Assembly: GCF_014195325.1 (NCBI RefSeq)
Contig: NZ_JACIBK010000002.1
Coordinates: 62,001-126,000 of the forward strand
Source of the DNA: Rhizobium sp. BK650
GTDB taxonomy: Bacteria > Pseudomonadota > Alphaproteobacteria > Rhizobiales > Rhizobiaceae
Length of the DNA: 64,000 nt
Reading direction: 5' to 3'
Part shown: piece after piece, positions 37,971 through 45,911 of the stretch
Layout: every line of letters begins with the position of its first letter
Position numbering within the stretch: position 1 is the first letter of the stretch
Made by a program: the position numbers and the translations under genes
The notes under the pieces: generated by a model
Database searches by the model: none
The model's input: only the letters and a program-made list of their open reading frames with translations
Told to the model about the DNA's origin: nothing

Positions 37971-39358
37971 TAGGCCTTCAGCGCAGCAAGGATGCGCACC
38001 CAGGAGCGGATGCCCTTGTGGTAGGAGGCAAGCTCGTACTTTTCGTTCGGCGAATGAATCCGGTCGTCGGAGAGACCGAAGCCGACGAGCAGGGATTCCA
38101 TGCCGAGCATCTTCTGGAAATCGCCGACGATCGGGATCGAGCCGCCCATGCCGATGACGACGGCAGGCTTCGGCCATTCATCGGAAAGTGCCGTACGTGC
38201 CTTGGTCAGAACAGGCGAGTCATAGGAAAGATGGATGGCCGGCGAGGCGCCATGCGGATGGAACTCGACTGAGCAGTCAGCCGGGATCTTCGAGCGAACA
38301 TAGGCGCGGAAGCTCTCGCGGATCGCTGCCGGATCCTGTGTGCCGACGAGGCGGAAGGAAACCTTCGCCGATGCCTTGGCTGCAATCACGGTCTTGAAAC
38401 CTTCGCCGGTATAACCGCCCCAGATGCCGTTGACCTCGGCGGTCGGGCGCGCCCAGGTGAGCTCGAGGACCGAGCGGCCTTTTTCGCCCGACGGGACGGA
38501 AAGGCCGACTTCTCCGAGGAAGCTCTCCGCCGACTTGCCGAGCGCTTCCCAGGATGCCTTGATGTTGGAGGGTGTTTCCTCGACGCCGTCATAGAAACCA
38601 TCAAGCGTAATGCGCCCGGTCTGGTCATGCAGGCCGGCAAGAATTTCCACGAGGATATGGATCGGATTGGCGGCAGCACCGCCGAAAAGGCCGGAATGCA
38701 GGTCGCGATCTGCAGCGGTCACCACGATTTCTTCGCCGACAAGGCCGCGAAGTGCTGCCGCAATCGCCGGCGTATCCCGATCCCACATGCTGGTGTCGCA
38801 GACGAGGGCGTAGTCCGCCTTGAGTTCGGAGGCATTGGCTTCGAGAAACGGCTTCAGCGACGGCGAACCGGATTCTTCCTCGCCTTCGAAGAGAATGGTG
38901 ACGCGGCAGGGAAGCGCGCCATTGATTTCCTTGTAGGCGCGGCAGGCTTCGACAAAGGTCATGAGCTGGCCCTTGTCGTCGGCGGTGCCCCGGCCGGTCA
39001 GGATCTTGCGACCGCTGCCGCCATCCTTGACGGCAGGATCGAAGGGATCGTTTTCCCACAGCTCGATGGGATCGACTGGTTGCACGTCATAGTGACCGTA
39101 GAAGAGGACATGTGGTGCATCAGCCAAGGCGCCTTCGTGATGAGCGACCACCATCGGATGGCCGGGCGTGTCACGAACCGAGGCTTCAAAGCCGAGTGTC
39201 TTCAGATAGCCTGTGAGCCATTCGGCTGCCTTGCGGCATTCGGCCTTATAGGCCGGATCGGTCGAGATCGACTTGATGCGTAAGAGCTCGAACAGCTTTT
39301 CCAGGCTCGAATCGAGATTCTGGTCCGCACGCGCAAGGACAGGATTTAGTTCGGTCAT
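37970..39358 (-). CDS. M20-family metallopeptidase (dipeptidase)
   Basis: The 462-residue cytosolic enzyme belongs to the M20 (CNDP/DapE-like) peptidases. The first metal motif is FYGHYDVQP, the bridging aspartate is in RGTADDKGQ, the catalytic pair is in FEGEEESGS, and the dimerisation domain contains RDLHSGLFGGAAANP. Later metal ligands are in GGSIPIV and the C-terminal H-S-P-N-E. It probably cleaves dipeptides of broad specificity. It is a single-gene unit, convergent with the terminators before it. Confidence 0.92.
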   Translation of the reverse strand: MTELNPVLARADQNLDSSLEKLFELLRIKSISTDPAYKAECRKAAEWLTGYLKTLGFEASVRDTPGHPMVVAHHEGALADAPHVLFYGHYDVQPVDPIELWENDPFDPAVKDGGSGRKILTGRGTADDKGQLMTFVEACRAYKEINGALPCRVTILFEGEEESGSPSLKPFLEANASELKADYALVCDTSMWDRDTPAIAAALRGLVGEEIVVTAADRDLHSGLFGGAAANPIHILVEILAGLHDQTGRITLDGFYDGVEETPSNIKASWEALGKSAESFLGEVGLSVPSGEKGRSVLELTWARPTAEVNGIWGGYTGEGFKTVIAAKASAKVSFRLVGTQDPAAIRESFRAYVRSKIPADCSVEFHPHGASPAIHLSYDSPVLTKARTALSDEWPKPAVVIGMGGSIPIVGDFQKMLGMESLLVGFGLSDDRIHSPNEKYELASYHKGIRSWVRILAALKA

Positions 39359-39545
39359 TTCCGACTCCTTCTGAAATTCGGCCGGACGATAGACTCAATT
39401 GGCTGCGGTTTCGAGCGGCAAATTTTCCACTCGTCGCGTTAACATCAAACGCCGCAATGGATAAAGTAGAGGTAGCTAATGCAATTTACAGTTATTTAGC
39501 ACACTCTAAATAATGTTGCCTCGAGGTCGATTTTCGAGGTGATGA

Positions 39546-41930
39546 ATGTTCTCCGTTATTGCCTGCATCAGGGACAATCATGACTGGCGGCTGGTCACCG
39601 CTGCTGCAATCGTCTGCCTCATCGGCAGCCTGACGACAATGCTTCTTCTCTCCCGTGCTCAGGAATGCGACGCCGGCCAGCGCAAGCTGTGGATCGGTGC
39701 CTCGGCTTTTGCTGCCGGCGTTGGTGTATGGGCTACGCATTTCATCGCCATGCTCGCCTATGATGGCGGCATGCCGATCAGCTACGATCTTGGCCCGACT
39801 TCTCTCTCGGTGATCCTGTCGATCTTCGGCTCGTGGGTGGCGATCCTGATCGCCTCGGAGGGTCGAACCGCTAATTCCTTTGCTTTCGGTGGCGTGCTGA
39901 TGGCGCTTGGCATCACGGCCATGCATTTTACCGGGATGCAGGCGGTCGAGGCGCAGGCACTCGTCGTCTATGATGCCCCAACTATAGTCGTCGCTTTCTC
40001 CTCCTGTGCGGCACTTTCTTCCGTCGCCTTCCTCGCCTTCTTCAAGCTGAAGGGAATGAAACGCTTAGCCGCATCGTCGGCCGCCTTCGTGCTGGCAATC
40101 TGCGCGCTCCATTTCGTCTCGATGAGCAGCATCACTCTGGTGCCGGACCCCATGCGTAAAGTGGCCGCGATGGCGCTTGCGCCTGAAGTGCTTGCCGTGA
40201 TCGTCATGGCCGTTTCGACCGGCCTCATTCTTATGGCCTTCGGTGCGGTTTTTCTGGAAAGCCACCTGACTGATCTTCGCGGCCTCGCCAACGTCTCGCA
40301 GGACGGCCTCGTCATTTTGCGAGAAGGCAGGATCATCGACACCAATGAACGCTTCCTGTCCCTGTCCGGCTGGAAACTCTCCGAACTCACCGGCCATGTG
40401 CCCTCGGCAGTACTGGCGCTCATTCATGCGGAGCAGGAGGGCGATCGCTGGGAGACGCTGTTGATTGCCCGGGATGAGCGGGAAATCCCAGTCGAAGTCG
40501 TCACACGGCGTATCGTCTATCGCGGTCGCCATTGCGATGTTCTCGTCGTCCGCGATCTCACCGAGCGAAAGCGGGCCGAAGAGCTGATCGAACATCTTGC
40601 CCATCACGATGTCCTCACGGACCTGCCGAATCGCTCGCTTTTCGACACGCGCATTCGCCAGGCCTTGCATGTCGCTGAACGAAAACGAACCCAGGTTGCC
40701 CTCGTCTGCATCGACCTCGATCGCTTCAAGGCTGTCAACGATCTCTTCGGTCATTCCGAAGGCGATCGCATCCTGCGCAAGGTTGCGGCAATCCTCAAAC
40801 GCTGCGTCGATACAGACGACACGATTGCGCGGCTTGGCGGCGATGAATTTGCCGTCATCCAGCCGGGCAAGCAGCAGCCCGATGCCGCGCGCCGTCTGGC
40901 AAATCGTATCCTCGATGAATTTGCGGCCGAGATGGATACTGCCCGCGATCCGACGGCCGTCGGCGTCAGCATCGGCATCGCGCTCTATCCTGCGGATGGA
41001 GAATCTGCCGAGGAGCTTTGCAACAACGCCGACACCGCGCTTTATCGCGTCAAACATGCAGGACGCGGCGCTGCCTGCTTCTTCGATGCGGAAATGGACG
41101 AGTCGGTGCGCGCCCGCCGTCAGATCGAGCATGAACTTCGTCACGCCATCATCCGCAAGCAACTCCACGTCAACTATCAGCCGATCCTTAACGCGCGCAA
41201 CGGCGAGATCAATGGCTACGAAGCGCTGATGCGCTGGAACCGGCCGGGTCATGGCATGAGCGAGCCGGAAATCTTCATTCCGATCGCCGAGGAAAGCGGC
41301 TCCATTGTTCAGCTCGGGGAATGGATCCTGCATGAAGCCTGCATGGAGGCCGCCCGCTGGCCGCAACCGCTGTCGATCGCCGTCAATGTCTCTCCGGTGC
41401 AGTTTCTGCTGCCCAATCTTTGCGAGCGTGTGGCGGAGATCCTCAAGGAAACAGGCCTTGCGCCCGAGCGCCTGGAACTGGAGATTACCGAAGCCGCGCT
41501 CGTGCGGGATCGCAAGCGGGTCATGAACACCCTTCAGCGCCTGCGCGCGCTCGGCGTGCGTATCGTCATGGACGATTTCGGCACCGGCTTCTCCTCGCTG
41601 TCCAACCTGCGCTCCTTCCCCTTCGACAAGATCAAGGTCGACCGCAGCTTCACCGGCATCCTGGAACATGACGAAGGCGCCCGCTCGATCGTTCGCGCCA
41701 TTATCGGTCTGGGACACAGTCTCGGCATGCCCGTCGTTACCGAGGGCGTGGAGACGGAGATGCAGCGCCGGATCGTTGTCGAGGAAGGCTGCGCGCAGGT
41801 ACAGGGGCTGCTGCTCGGCAAGCCCGACATCGAGCCGAGCATCAAGCAGGCGGCCCGCGAGAGCTTTCTCTCCGGACATGCCGATGCGCCGGTGACAAAG
41901 CTCAGGCGCCGTCGCACCGCCTCGCAGTGA
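39546..41930 (+). CDS. MHYT-PAS-GGDEF-EAL cyclic-di-GMP protein
   Basis: The 794-residue protein has an N-terminal seven-helix MHYT sensor (ATHFIAMLAY, AMHFTGMQ, ALHFVSMS), a short PAS segment, a GGDEF domain (GGDEF at 431-435) and an EAL domain (EAL at 559-561). EAL catalytic residues are all there: NVSP, LEITE, MDDFGTG, KVDRSF and TEGVET. The GGDEF site is intact, but the RxxD inhibitory site before it reads DTDD, so feedback inhibition is unlikely. Both synthesis and breakdown of c-di-GMP are possible. GAGGTGA precedes the ATG. Confidence 0.93.
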   Translation: MFSVIACIRDNHDWRLVTAAAIVCLIGSLTTMLLLSRAQECDAGQRKLWIGASAFAAGVGVWATHFIAMLAYDGGMPISYDLGPTSLSVILSIFGSWVAILIASEGRTANSFAFGGVLMALGITAMHFTGMQAVEAQALVVYDAPTIVVAFSSCAALSSVAFLAFFKLKGMKRLAASSAAFVLAICALHFVSMSSITLVPDPMRKVAAMALAPEVLAVIVMAVSTGLILMAFGAVFLESHLTDLRGLANVSQDGLVILREGRIIDTNERFLSLSGWKLSELTGHVPSAVLALIHAEQEGDRWETLLIARDEREIPVEVVTRRIVYRGRHCDVLVVRDLTERKRAEELIEHLAHHDVLTDLPNRSLFDTRIRQALHVAERKRTQVALVCIDLDRFKAVNDLFGHSEGDRILRKVAAILKRCVDTDDTIARLGGDEFAVIQPGKQQPDAARRLANRILDEFAAEMDTARDPTAVGVSIGIALYPADGESAEELCNNADTALYRVKHAGRGAACFFDAEMDESVRARRQIEHELRHAIIRKQLHVNYQPILNARNGEINGYEALMRWNRPGHGMSEPEIFIPIAEESGSIVQLGEWILHEACMEAARWPQPLSIAVNVSPVQFLLPNLCERVAEILKETGLAPERLELEITEAALVRDRKRVMNTLQRLRALGVRIVMDDFGTGFSSLSNLRSFPFDKIKVDRSFTGILEHDEGARSIVRAIIGLGHSLGMPVVTEGVETEMQRRIVVEEGCAQVQGLLLGKPDIEPSIKQAARESFLSGHADAPVTKLRRRRTASQ

Positions 41931-41932
41931 AC

Positions 41933-42364
41933 TCAGAGCGCCTTGGCATTGTTGATAAGGCGCCGGATATATTCGAACATCAGCTCCCGCTCGAAGGCTC
42001 GGAAACCTTTAAACAGCGCAAGATCGGCCTCGCGCGCCGTATCGATGGCTTTCGTTTCCATCGCCCTGGCTTTCTCGGTCAGGAAGATCAGCTGGGCGCG
42101 TTTGTCGGTAGGGTGCGGGCGACGTTCGATCAGCCCGTCACGCACCATGCGTGAGAGCGTATTTGCCATCGTCGCCTGCTCGATATCGACGCGCTCCAAC
42201 AGCTGCTTCTGGGTCAGCCCGTCTTCGGCCCAAAGTTCCAGGAGTATGGGGAACTGGCCGGGAGAAAAACCGAGCCCTGCCGCACGCTGATGCAGCGAGC
42301 GGGCAAAACCCTTGGCCAGCTGGCTGGCAAGGTAGGCACCGGAATCCATTCGATTAAATCCCAT
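41933..42364 (-). CDS. MarR-family transcriptional regulator
   Basis: The 143-residue protein is a winged-helix MarR dimer: GLGFSPGQFPILLELWAEDG, LTQKQLLERVDIEQATMANTLSRMVRDGLIERRPHPTDKR with the wing, and a C-terminal dimer helix. Its ligand is unknown. It is convergent with the c-di-GMP gene (2 bp between stops) and lies next to an sRNA candidate and polA, the order seen around the AbcR sRNAs in Sinorhizobium meliloti. A palindrome ATTGTATACGAT lies 45 bp upstream of its start. Confidence 0.9.
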   Translation of the reverse strand: MGFNRMDSGAYLASQLAKGFARSLHQRAAGLGFSPGQFPILLELWAEDGLTQKQLLERVDIEQATMANTLSRMVRDGLIERRPHPTDKRAQLIFLTEKARAMETKAIDTAREADLALFKGFRAFERELMFEYIRRLINNAKAL

Positions 42365-42408
42365 GATTGTAAGTTAGGCTCAAAATCGTGCGGTAGACAA
42401 TGCAACAA

Positions 42409-42420
42409 ATTGTATACGAT
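42409..42420. promoter_or_regulatory. Palindromic operator candidate before the MarR gene
   Basis: ATTGTATACGAT is a 12-bp palindrome with a single mismatch pair, 45 bp ahead of the MarR start codon and overlapping a TATACAAT that could be the -10 element on the minus strand. Such a site suits autorepression by the regulator. Confidence 0.45.
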
Positions 42421-42462
42421 CAATCAAAACATAGGGGCGAAGCTATTAATTCCTTCGGGAGC

Positions 42463-42600
42463 TGAAAAACAAAGCCGCCACGGCCTGGAGGAGGGCCATG
42501 GCGGCTTGAAAATGGGGACAAAGGCCCGTAAGGCCTTTGTCCAAGCCTGACGCGGGCGGGGGACAAGCCGGCTATCAGACCCGCGGCGCGATCAAACGCC
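42463..42600 (-). ncRNA. AbcR-like (alpha-r15-type) sRNA candidate
   Basis: Reading the minus strand from about 42600, three hairpins follow. CGCGGG (42585-42580) pairs with CCCGCG (42556-42551) around a loop with CCCCCG. A perfect 11-bp hairpin spans 42542-42516. The last is AAGCCGCCATGGCC (42507-42494) with 42485-42472, loop CTCCTCCA, followed by TTTGTTTTTC, a good intrinsic terminator. A CTTGAA at about 42640 could be the -35. The CUCCUCC loop is an anti-Shine-Dalgarno sequence. In S. meliloti the AbcR1/AbcR2 sRNAs lie in this same polA-MarR spacer (from memory). Confidence 0.65.
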
Positions 42601-42752
42601 GGTAAGCCAGATTTGTGATTGAAAATGTGGTTTTTCAAGGGAAAGAGAAAAAACTGCCTATTACAAATTAGTAACAGTTTGGTGAGGCGGAATCTTTTTG
42701 CGCAGCCAAGTTTATATGGACCTTATCAGGCCGGCACGCTATCCATGCTGCC

Positions 42753-45752
42753 ATGAAAAAAGGCGATCATCTCTTCCTCGTTGACGGTTCGGGATTCATC
42801 TTCCGGGCCTTTCATGCTCTACCGCCGCTGACGCGCAAATCCGATGGCCTGCCGGTCGGCGCCGTCTCGGGTTTCTGCAACATGCTGTGGAAGCTGCTGA
42901 GGGATGCACGCAGCACCGATGTGGCTGCCACGCCGACCCATCTTGCCGTCATTTTCGACTATTCGTCGAAGACCTTCCGCAAGGATCTCTATGACGCGTA
43001 TAAGGCGAACCGTTCAGCGCCGCCCGAAGAGCTGGTGCCGCAGTTCGGCCTGATCCGCGAGGCGACGCGCGCCTTCAATCTTCCCTGCATCGAGACGGAA
43101 GGTTTCGAAGCCGACGATATCATCGCGACCTATGCCCGCCAGGCCGAAGCCGTCGGCGCCGACGTGACGATCGTCTCCTCCGACAAGGATTTGATGCAGC
43201 TCGTCACGACCAATGTCCACATGTACGACAGCATGAAGGACAAGCAGATCAGCATCCCCGATGTCATCGAGAAATGGGGTGTGCCGCCGGAAAAGATGAT
43301 CGACCTGCAGGCCATGACCGGCGATTCCGTCGACAATGTTCCGGGCATTCCAGGCATCGGCCCCAAGACGGCTGCCCAGCTTCTCGCCGAATATGGCGAT
43401 CTCGATACGCTTCTTGAGCGTGCCCACGAGATCAAGCAGGAAAAGCGCCGCCTGACCATTCTCGAAAACATCGACAAGGCAAAGCTCTCCCGCGAGCTCG
43501 TACGTCTGCGCACCGACGTACCGCTGGAACTCGATCTTGACGCGCTCGTCCTGGAGCCGCAGAACGGCCCCAAGCTGATCGGTTTCCTGAAAACCATGGA
43601 ATTCACGACGCTGACGCGCCGTGTCGCCGAATTCTGCAATTGCGACGCCAGCGAGATCGAACCCGCCTTCGTTAAGATCGAATGGGGGGCGGATGCACAT
43701 GGTCCGGATCTCGATTCGGCCGAGCCGGAACCTGTCGCTGGCGCCGTCCCCGAAATCGGTGGCGAAGCCCTCGCGGTTCCGCCGCGCGCAAAGGCGAAGA
43801 CTGCGGTTGAAGGCACCTTTGCGCCGGCCGATCTTGCCAAGGCGCGCGCCGAGGCGTTCGCAACCCTGCCGTTCGATCATTCTTCCTATGTGACGATCCG
43901 CGACCTTGCGACCCTCGATCAATGGATCGCAGCTGCGCGCGACACCGGCCTCGTTGCCTTCGATACGGAAACGACCTCGCTCGACGCCATGCAGGCCGAG
44001 CTCGTCGGCTTCTCCCTGGCGATCGCCGATAACACCGCCGATCCGACAGGTATGCGCATTCGCGCCGCCTATGTTCCGATCGGCCACAAGACCGGCGTTG
44101 GCGACCTGCTCGGCGGCGGTCTCGCCGACAACCAGATCCCGATGGGCGACGCGCTATCGCGGTTGAAGGCGCTGCTGGAGGATGAATCGATCCTCAAAGT
44201 GGCGCAGAATTTGAAATACGACTACCTGCTGATGAAGCGCTACGGCATCGAGACGAAGAGTTTCGACGATACGATGCTGATATCCTACGTGCTCGATGCA
44301 GGCACCGGCGCGCACGGCATGGACCCGCTATCGGAAAAGTTCCTCGGCCACACGCCGATCGCCTACAAGGATGTCGCCGGCTCCGGCAAGTCGAACGTTA
44401 CCTTCGACCTCGTTGATATCGAGCGCGCGACACACTATGCCGCCGAAGATGCCGAAGTGACGCTGCGTCTCTGGATGGTGCTGAAGCCGCGCCTTGCCGC
44501 CGCCCGGCTGACGCGCGTTTATGAGCGCCTGGAACGTCCGCTCGTGCCTGTCCTGGCGCGTATGGAAGAACGCGGCATCACCGTCGACCGCCAGATCCTG
44601 TCGCGCCTGTCGGGCGAACTGGCTCAGGGTGCAGCCAGGTTCGAGGATGAAATCTATCAACTCGCCGGCGAGAGGTTCAATATCGGCTCTCCCAAGCAGC
44701 TTGGCGACATCCTGTTCGGCAAGATGGGCCTTGCCGGCGGCACAAAGACCAAGACCGGCCAGTGGTCGACCTCGGCAAGCGTGTTGGAAGACCTGGCGGC
44801 GGCCGGCTTCGAGCTGCCTCGCAAGATCGTCGACTGGCGCCAGCTCACCAAGCTGAAATCGACCTATACGGACGCTCTTCCGGGCTACATTCATCCGGAA
44901 ACGAAGCGGGTGCACACGTCCTATTCCCTGGCCTCGACGACAACAGGCCGTCTTTCCTCTTCGGAGCCGAACCTTCAGAACATTCCGGTCCGCACCGCCG
45001 AAGGCCGCAAGATCCGCACCGCCTTCATTTCGTCGCCGGGCCACAAGCTGATCTCGGCCGACTACAGCCAGATCGAGCTTCGCGTGCTCGCCCATGTCGC
45101 CGAAATCCCGCAGCTCGTGCGCGCCTTCGAAGACGGCATCGACATCCATGCGATGACGGCCTCCGAAATGTTCGGCGTTCCGGTCGAAGGCATGCCGGGC
45201 GAAGTGCGCCGCCGCGCCAAGGCCATCAACTTCGGTATCATCTACGGCATCTCCGCCTTCGGCCTCGCCAACCAGCTTTCCATCGAGCGTTCGGAAGCCG
45301 GCGACTACATCAAGAAATATTTCGAGCGCTTCCCGGGCATCCGCGATTACATGGAAAGCCGCAAGCAGATGGCCCGCGACAAAGGTTATGTCGAAACGAT
45401 CTTCGGCCGGCGAATCAACTATCCTGAAATCCGCTCGTCCAATCCTTCCGTCCGCGCCTTCAACGAACGTGCCGCCATCAACGCGCCGATCCAAGGCTCG
45501 GCCGCCGATGTCATCCGTCGCGCCATGATAAAGATCGAGCCGGCGCTCGCCGAGGCCGGCCTTGCCGATCGGGCGCGCATGCTCTTGCAGGTGCACGACG
45601 AATTGATCTTCGAGGTCGAAGAGGGGGATGTCGAAAAGGCCATACCGATCATCGTTTCGGTCATGGAAAACGCCACTTCGCCGGCGCTTGAAATGCGCGT
45701 GCCGCTTCGGGTCGACGCCCGCGCCGCCACCAACTGGGACGAAGCGCATTAA
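42753..45752 (+). CDS. polA: DNA polymerase I
   Basis: The 999-residue enzyme carries all three Pol I domains: the 5' nuclease (FLVDGSGFIFRAFHAL, AYKANR, VSSDKDLMQLV, GVPGIPGIGPKTA), the 3'-5' exonuclease with DTE at 404-406, and the polymerase with SSTTTGRLSSSEPNLQNIP-like motif A region, DYSQIELR, RRRAKAINFGIIYG and QVHDELIFEV. It fills gaps and removes RNA primers. The stop codon sits in the loop of a perfect 12-bp hairpin. It starts 152 bp beyond the sRNA candidate, divergently. Confidence 0.98.
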   Translation: MKKGDHLFLVDGSGFIFRAFHALPPLTRKSDGLPVGAVSGFCNMLWKLLRDARSTDVAATPTHLAVIFDYSSKTFRKDLYDAYKANRSAPPEELVPQFGLIREATRAFNLPCIETEGFEADDIIATYARQAEAVGADVTIVSSDKDLMQLVTTNVHMYDSMKDKQISIPDVIEKWGVPPEKMIDLQAMTGDSVDNVPGIPGIGPKTAAQLLAEYGDLDTLLERAHEIKQEKRRLTILENIDKAKLSRELVRLRTDVPLELDLDALVLEPQNGPKLIGFLKTMEFTTLTRRVAEFCNCDASEIEPAFVKIEWGADAHGPDLDSAEPEPVAGAVPEIGGEALAVPPRAKAKTAVEGTFAPADLAKARAEAFATLPFDHSSYVTIRDLATLDQWIAAARDTGLVAFDTETTSLDAMQAELVGFSLAIADNTADPTGMRIRAAYVPIGHKTGVGDLLGGGLADNQIPMGDALSRLKALLEDESILKVAQNLKYDYLLMKRYGIETKSFDDTMLISYVLDAGTGAHGMDPLSEKFLGHTPIAYKDVAGSGKSNVTFDLVDIERATHYAAEDAEVTLRLWMVLKPRLAAARLTRVYERLERPLVPVLARMEERGITVDRQILSRLSGELAQGAARFEDEIYQLAGERFNIGSPKQLGDILFGKMGLAGGTKTKTGQWSTSASVLEDLAAAGFELPRKIVDWRQLTKLKSTYTDALPGYIHPETKRVHTSYSLASTTTGRLSSSEPNLQNIPVRTAEGRKIRTAFISSPGHKLISADYSQIELRVLAHVAEIPQLVRAFEDGIDIHAMTASEMFGVPVEGMPGEVRRRAKAINFGIIYGISAFGLANQLSIERSEAGDYIKKYFERFPGIRDYMESRKQMARDKGYVETIFGRRINYPEIRSSNPSVRAFNERAAINAPIQGSAADVIRRAMIKIEPALAEAGLADRARMLLQVHDELIFEVEEGDVEKAIPIIVSVMENATSPALEMRVPLRVDARAATNWDEAH

Positions 45753-45765
45753 GGCGCTTCGTCCC
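45736..45765 (+). repeat. 12-bp perfect hairpin around the polA stop codon
   Basis: GGGACGAAGCGC (45736-45747) pairs perfectly with GCGCTTCGTCCC (45754-45765); the 6-nt loop ATTAAG holds the TAA stop codon (45750-45752). There is no immediate T-run, but ATTTTTCC follows at 45778, so partial termination or 3'-end protection is possible. Confidence 0.7.
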
Positions 45766-45911
45766 ATTCGGCCAAAGATTTTTCCTTTCGTATCAAGCTG
45801 CTGAAATAAAATTGTTTTCGCCTTTGAAGCCATTCCGCGACGGGACGGCTGGAAGGAACTTATTAACCTTCATTTTCTATCCGGAAGGATGTCAGAAATT
45901 ACCAGGCGTGA

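Noticed and set aside
40065..41879. 604-codon open frame antisense to the GGDEF-EAL gene
   Set aside because: The sense frame contains intact catalytic motifs along the whole length; the antisense product matches no family.
42600..42752. A second tandem AbcR-like sRNA next to polA
   Set aside because: A weak stem followed by a T-run is present on the minus strand near 42640-42680, but no further hairpins or C-rich loop support a second copy.
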